A DNA stretch of 64,000 bases, taken from Lysobacterales bacterium. GTDB lineage: Bacteria > Pseudomonadota > Gammaproteobacteria > Xanthomonadales > SZUA-5. This document shows, piece by piece, positions 62,489 to 64,000 of the stretch. A program made the translations under genes and the position numbers. The stretch lies in contig JALHMG010000016.1 of assembly GCA_022844135.1 (NCBI GenBank), positions 36,379-100,378 on the forward strand. The letters are read 5' to 3'. The notes under the pieces were generated by a model that had not been told where the DNA came from, searched no databases, and was given only the letters and a program-made list of their open reading frames with translations. The first letter of the stretch is position 1; each line of letters opens with the position of its first letter.

Positions 62489-63766
62489 ATGAAGTTCGAG
62501 TTCGAGGCATCTCGCATCGCAGAGTTGCTCGCAAAACAGTTGCGGGCCACGCTCACCTTGGAGAACCACACCTTTACATTTGTGATAGCACTTGGGGACC
62601 GAAGCCGTAGCCTCCAAATGCCAAAAGCAAGACTGGATGGACTAATTTCTGCCATTGAAGCGAAGGAACTCAGCGACGAGACAGGGCTTTACTCAGACAC
62701 TTCTTACGAAATACTCGTCAGTGAAGAAGGGCCGTTTCCCGGACGAAGACTCCGGGAGGATGGTATTTGTACGGAAGAAGCTGAGTCAGGCCTACGGTAT
62801 GAGATTTCTTCGGTCTCTGATGAGTATTTGATATGGCTTTTGTGCTCGACGGCAAACCAAAGCTCGCCGCGAGATCTTGGAATTGGATTCTTCTTCCACC
62901 GCCTTCAGCGCGAAGCGGCGGCCTCGGAGACGACTGGAGTAATCGAGCTCTTGAGAGCAATTTCCGTAAGACTATTGGCCCTTCGAATCACGTCTGTATC
63001 AAAGCAGAACATTAGGCGGTTTCAAGTTGCTGCAAACTCTTTTCTATTTCACGTGGCCTATAACTTGGACCTTGCGTTCGTTCCCCAAAGATACCTAGAG
63101 GAGCTATCCCGGAGGGGGAGGATTAGTCGGATGCGCCGGAGTACCGTCGCCGAACTTGATCCACCGAGAAGATCTTACAATGATGACTTGGTTAACCACT
63201 ATCTTCTGGCTATCTCCACGGACAGTCCAACAGTTCAGTATCTATCCTATTACCATGTGATTGAGCATTTCTTTGAAGCAATCTTCAATGACGACCTAAT
63301 TGACCAGATTAAGGTGACGCTTACTCAGCCTGGTTTCTCGTTCAAGCGCAAGAAAGACATTGGGTCGCTCATCCAAACAATCAAACGCTCGCTACAAATC
63401 CGCAGTGAAACAATTACCTTCAGTGAATATGACGCGCTAAGATTAGTGTTGAGGAAATTTGTCAATATCTCTGAATTAGTAACCAAGCTTAACGAGTATG
63501 ATCAGAACTTGTTGAGTTATTATCAATCTTTCGAAGTGCCGTTTTCGAAGGGAAGTGCTGTGGCACTAGTAAATGGTCAACCCGACCAGATAAATAGAGA
63601 ACTTGCCAAGAGAATCTACGCAACTAGGAATGCCTTGGTCCATAGCAAGGACGGTGATAAGGCTCGATATATTCCATTCAAAGATGAGCGCGCCCTAGTA
63701 AAGGAGATACCTCTTTTGCGGTTCGTGTCCGAAGCTATAATACTTCAGGTCTCAGAGATTGGTTAA
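62489..63766 (+). CDS. HEPN domain protein (Rx4H motif), AT-rich orphan
   Basis: 425 residues, no signal peptide. GAGG lies nine bases before the ATG. The last 190 residues have the layout of ApeA/HEPN-type proteins: YLSYYHVIEHFFEAIF, a helical stretch, then IYATRNALVHSKDG with R380 and H385 giving the catalytic Rx4-6H motif of HEPN ribonucleases, and a final helix after LVKEIPLLRFVSEAII. The N-terminal 180 residues are unrecognised. Base composition is far AT-richer than the neighbours, and a palindromic operator sits at the promoter. A defence or toxin-like RNase is the best guess (inference); no partner gene is visible before the window ends. Confidence 0.7.
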   Translation: MKFEFEASRIAELLAKQLRATLTLENHTFTFVIALGDRSRSLQMPKARLDGLISAIEAKELSDETGLYSDTSYEILVSEEGPFPGRRLREDGICTEEAESGLRYEISSVSDEYLIWLLCSTANQSSPRDLGIGFFFHRLQREAAASETTGVIELLRAISVRLLALRITSVSKQNIRRFQVAANSFLFHVAYNLDLAFVPQRYLEELSRRGRISRMRRSTVAELDPPRRSYNDDLVNHYLLAISTDSPTVQYLSYYHVIEHFFEAIFNDDLIDQIKVTLTQPGFSFKRKKDIGSLIQTIKRSLQIRSETITFSEYDALRLVLRKFVNISELVTKLNEYDQNLLSYYQSFEVPFSKGSAVALVNGQPDQINRELAKRIYATRNALVHSKDGDKARYIPFKDERALVKEIPLLRFVSEAIILQVSEIG

Positions 63767-63806
63767 GTTCCTTCTTCTGCTTGGCGGACTAGAAATCCAA
63801 CGAATA

Positions 63807-63839
63807 GGGATAGATCGCGCGAAGCCGCGATCTTATCCC
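63807..63839. terminator. Hairpin after the HEPN gene
   Basis: GGGATAGATCGCG pairs with CGCGATCTTATCCC (one bulge) around a 6-base loop, about 40 bases after the stop. No T-run follows. It may be a terminator or part of a structured RNA; the rest of the sequence to 64000 shows no gene. Confidence 0.45.
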
Positions 63840-64000
63840 GGGTTGAACAAGCCCGGTCTCGCAGGTTGGTGTCATCTTTAAAGGGGAAAGATCCTCGCGC
63901 TTTGGCTGTTGTCTGGCGCGTTGCCGATTGGCTGTGGGCGCATCGATAAACGTTGGCCGAGTTTAGCCGTGCTCTGCGCTGAGCGGCGCGTTTGCGATGC

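Noticed and set aside
63767..64000. tRNA or other structured RNA gene
   Set aside because: Hairpins occur, but no cloverleaf, T-loop or acceptor stem can be drawn.

Overview
The window is GC-rich and densely coded. It reads as a chromosomal segment of a gammaproteobacterium close to the Xanthomonadales. The organism call is inference, from gene content and order: zapA - 6S RNA - 5-formyl-THF cyclo-ligase, an ntrX-like regulator next to trkA/trkH, lolB, rplU-rpmA-obg, gpmI-envC, many large secreted proteins of unknown function, and intergenic degenerate repeats. Visibly AT-richer patches (about 6.7-10 kb, 16.4-16.9 kb, 53.3-54.1 kb and 62.4-63.8 kb) look like acquired or fast-changing DNA.

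Region by region. 0-3.7 kb: a TRAP transporter (dctP, cut by the window edge; dctQ; dctM) followed by a LacI-type regulator and, convergent to it, a truncated fatty acid desaturase. 4.4-10.9 kb: a winged-helix/Ser-Thr kinase/transmembrane/TPR protein, an FG-GAP secreted protein, and ompW with an FNR/ANR-like site. 11-16.3 kb: oligopeptidase A, an unknown secreted protein, a pterin dehydratase and a degenerate CPBP membrane protein. 16.4-22.8 kb: an orphan small protein, then a minus-strand operon gntR-ABC ATPase-permease-S9 peptidase behind a clear operator. 23-28 kb: ntrX-like regulator, trkA, trkH. 28-36.8 kb: csiV, an alpha/beta-hydrolase without its nucleophile, an OsmC protein, a Cys-cluster protein, a photolyase-like flavoprotein, the zapA-6S RNA-fau block, an EVE protein, a YggT protein and a GAF-GGDEF-EAL protein. 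36.9-41.4 kb: a lipoprotein, lolB, a non-coding stretch with inverted DnaA boxes, rplU, rpmA, obg.

41.5-54.8 kb is the accessory heart. Two tandem paralogues of about 1065 residues precede an Rhs polymorphic-toxin gene whose tip carries a deaminase signature (HAE, PxxCxxC), overlapped by an Imm1-type immunity gene. The front of the Rhs gene is broken by a 246-bp inverted-repeat element flanked by TTAA duplications and by a one-base frameshift. An IS3-family remnant lies behind the immunity gene. 54.8-62.1 kb: envC, gpmI, a 47-residue protein, a repeat-built exported protein and a VIT/VWA/DUF2135 protein. 62.4-63.8 kb: a lone AT-rich gene with a HEPN Rx4H motif behind a perfect 22-bp palindrome, a candidate defence or toxin-like locus.

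The strongest candidates for something undescribed are the HEPN locus, the Rhs-deaminase/Imm1 module with its TTAA element, the DNA-binding transmembrane kinase, and a roughly 92-bp dispersed repeat in front of two unrelated genes. All functional assignments rest on reading motifs and context; no database search was possible.
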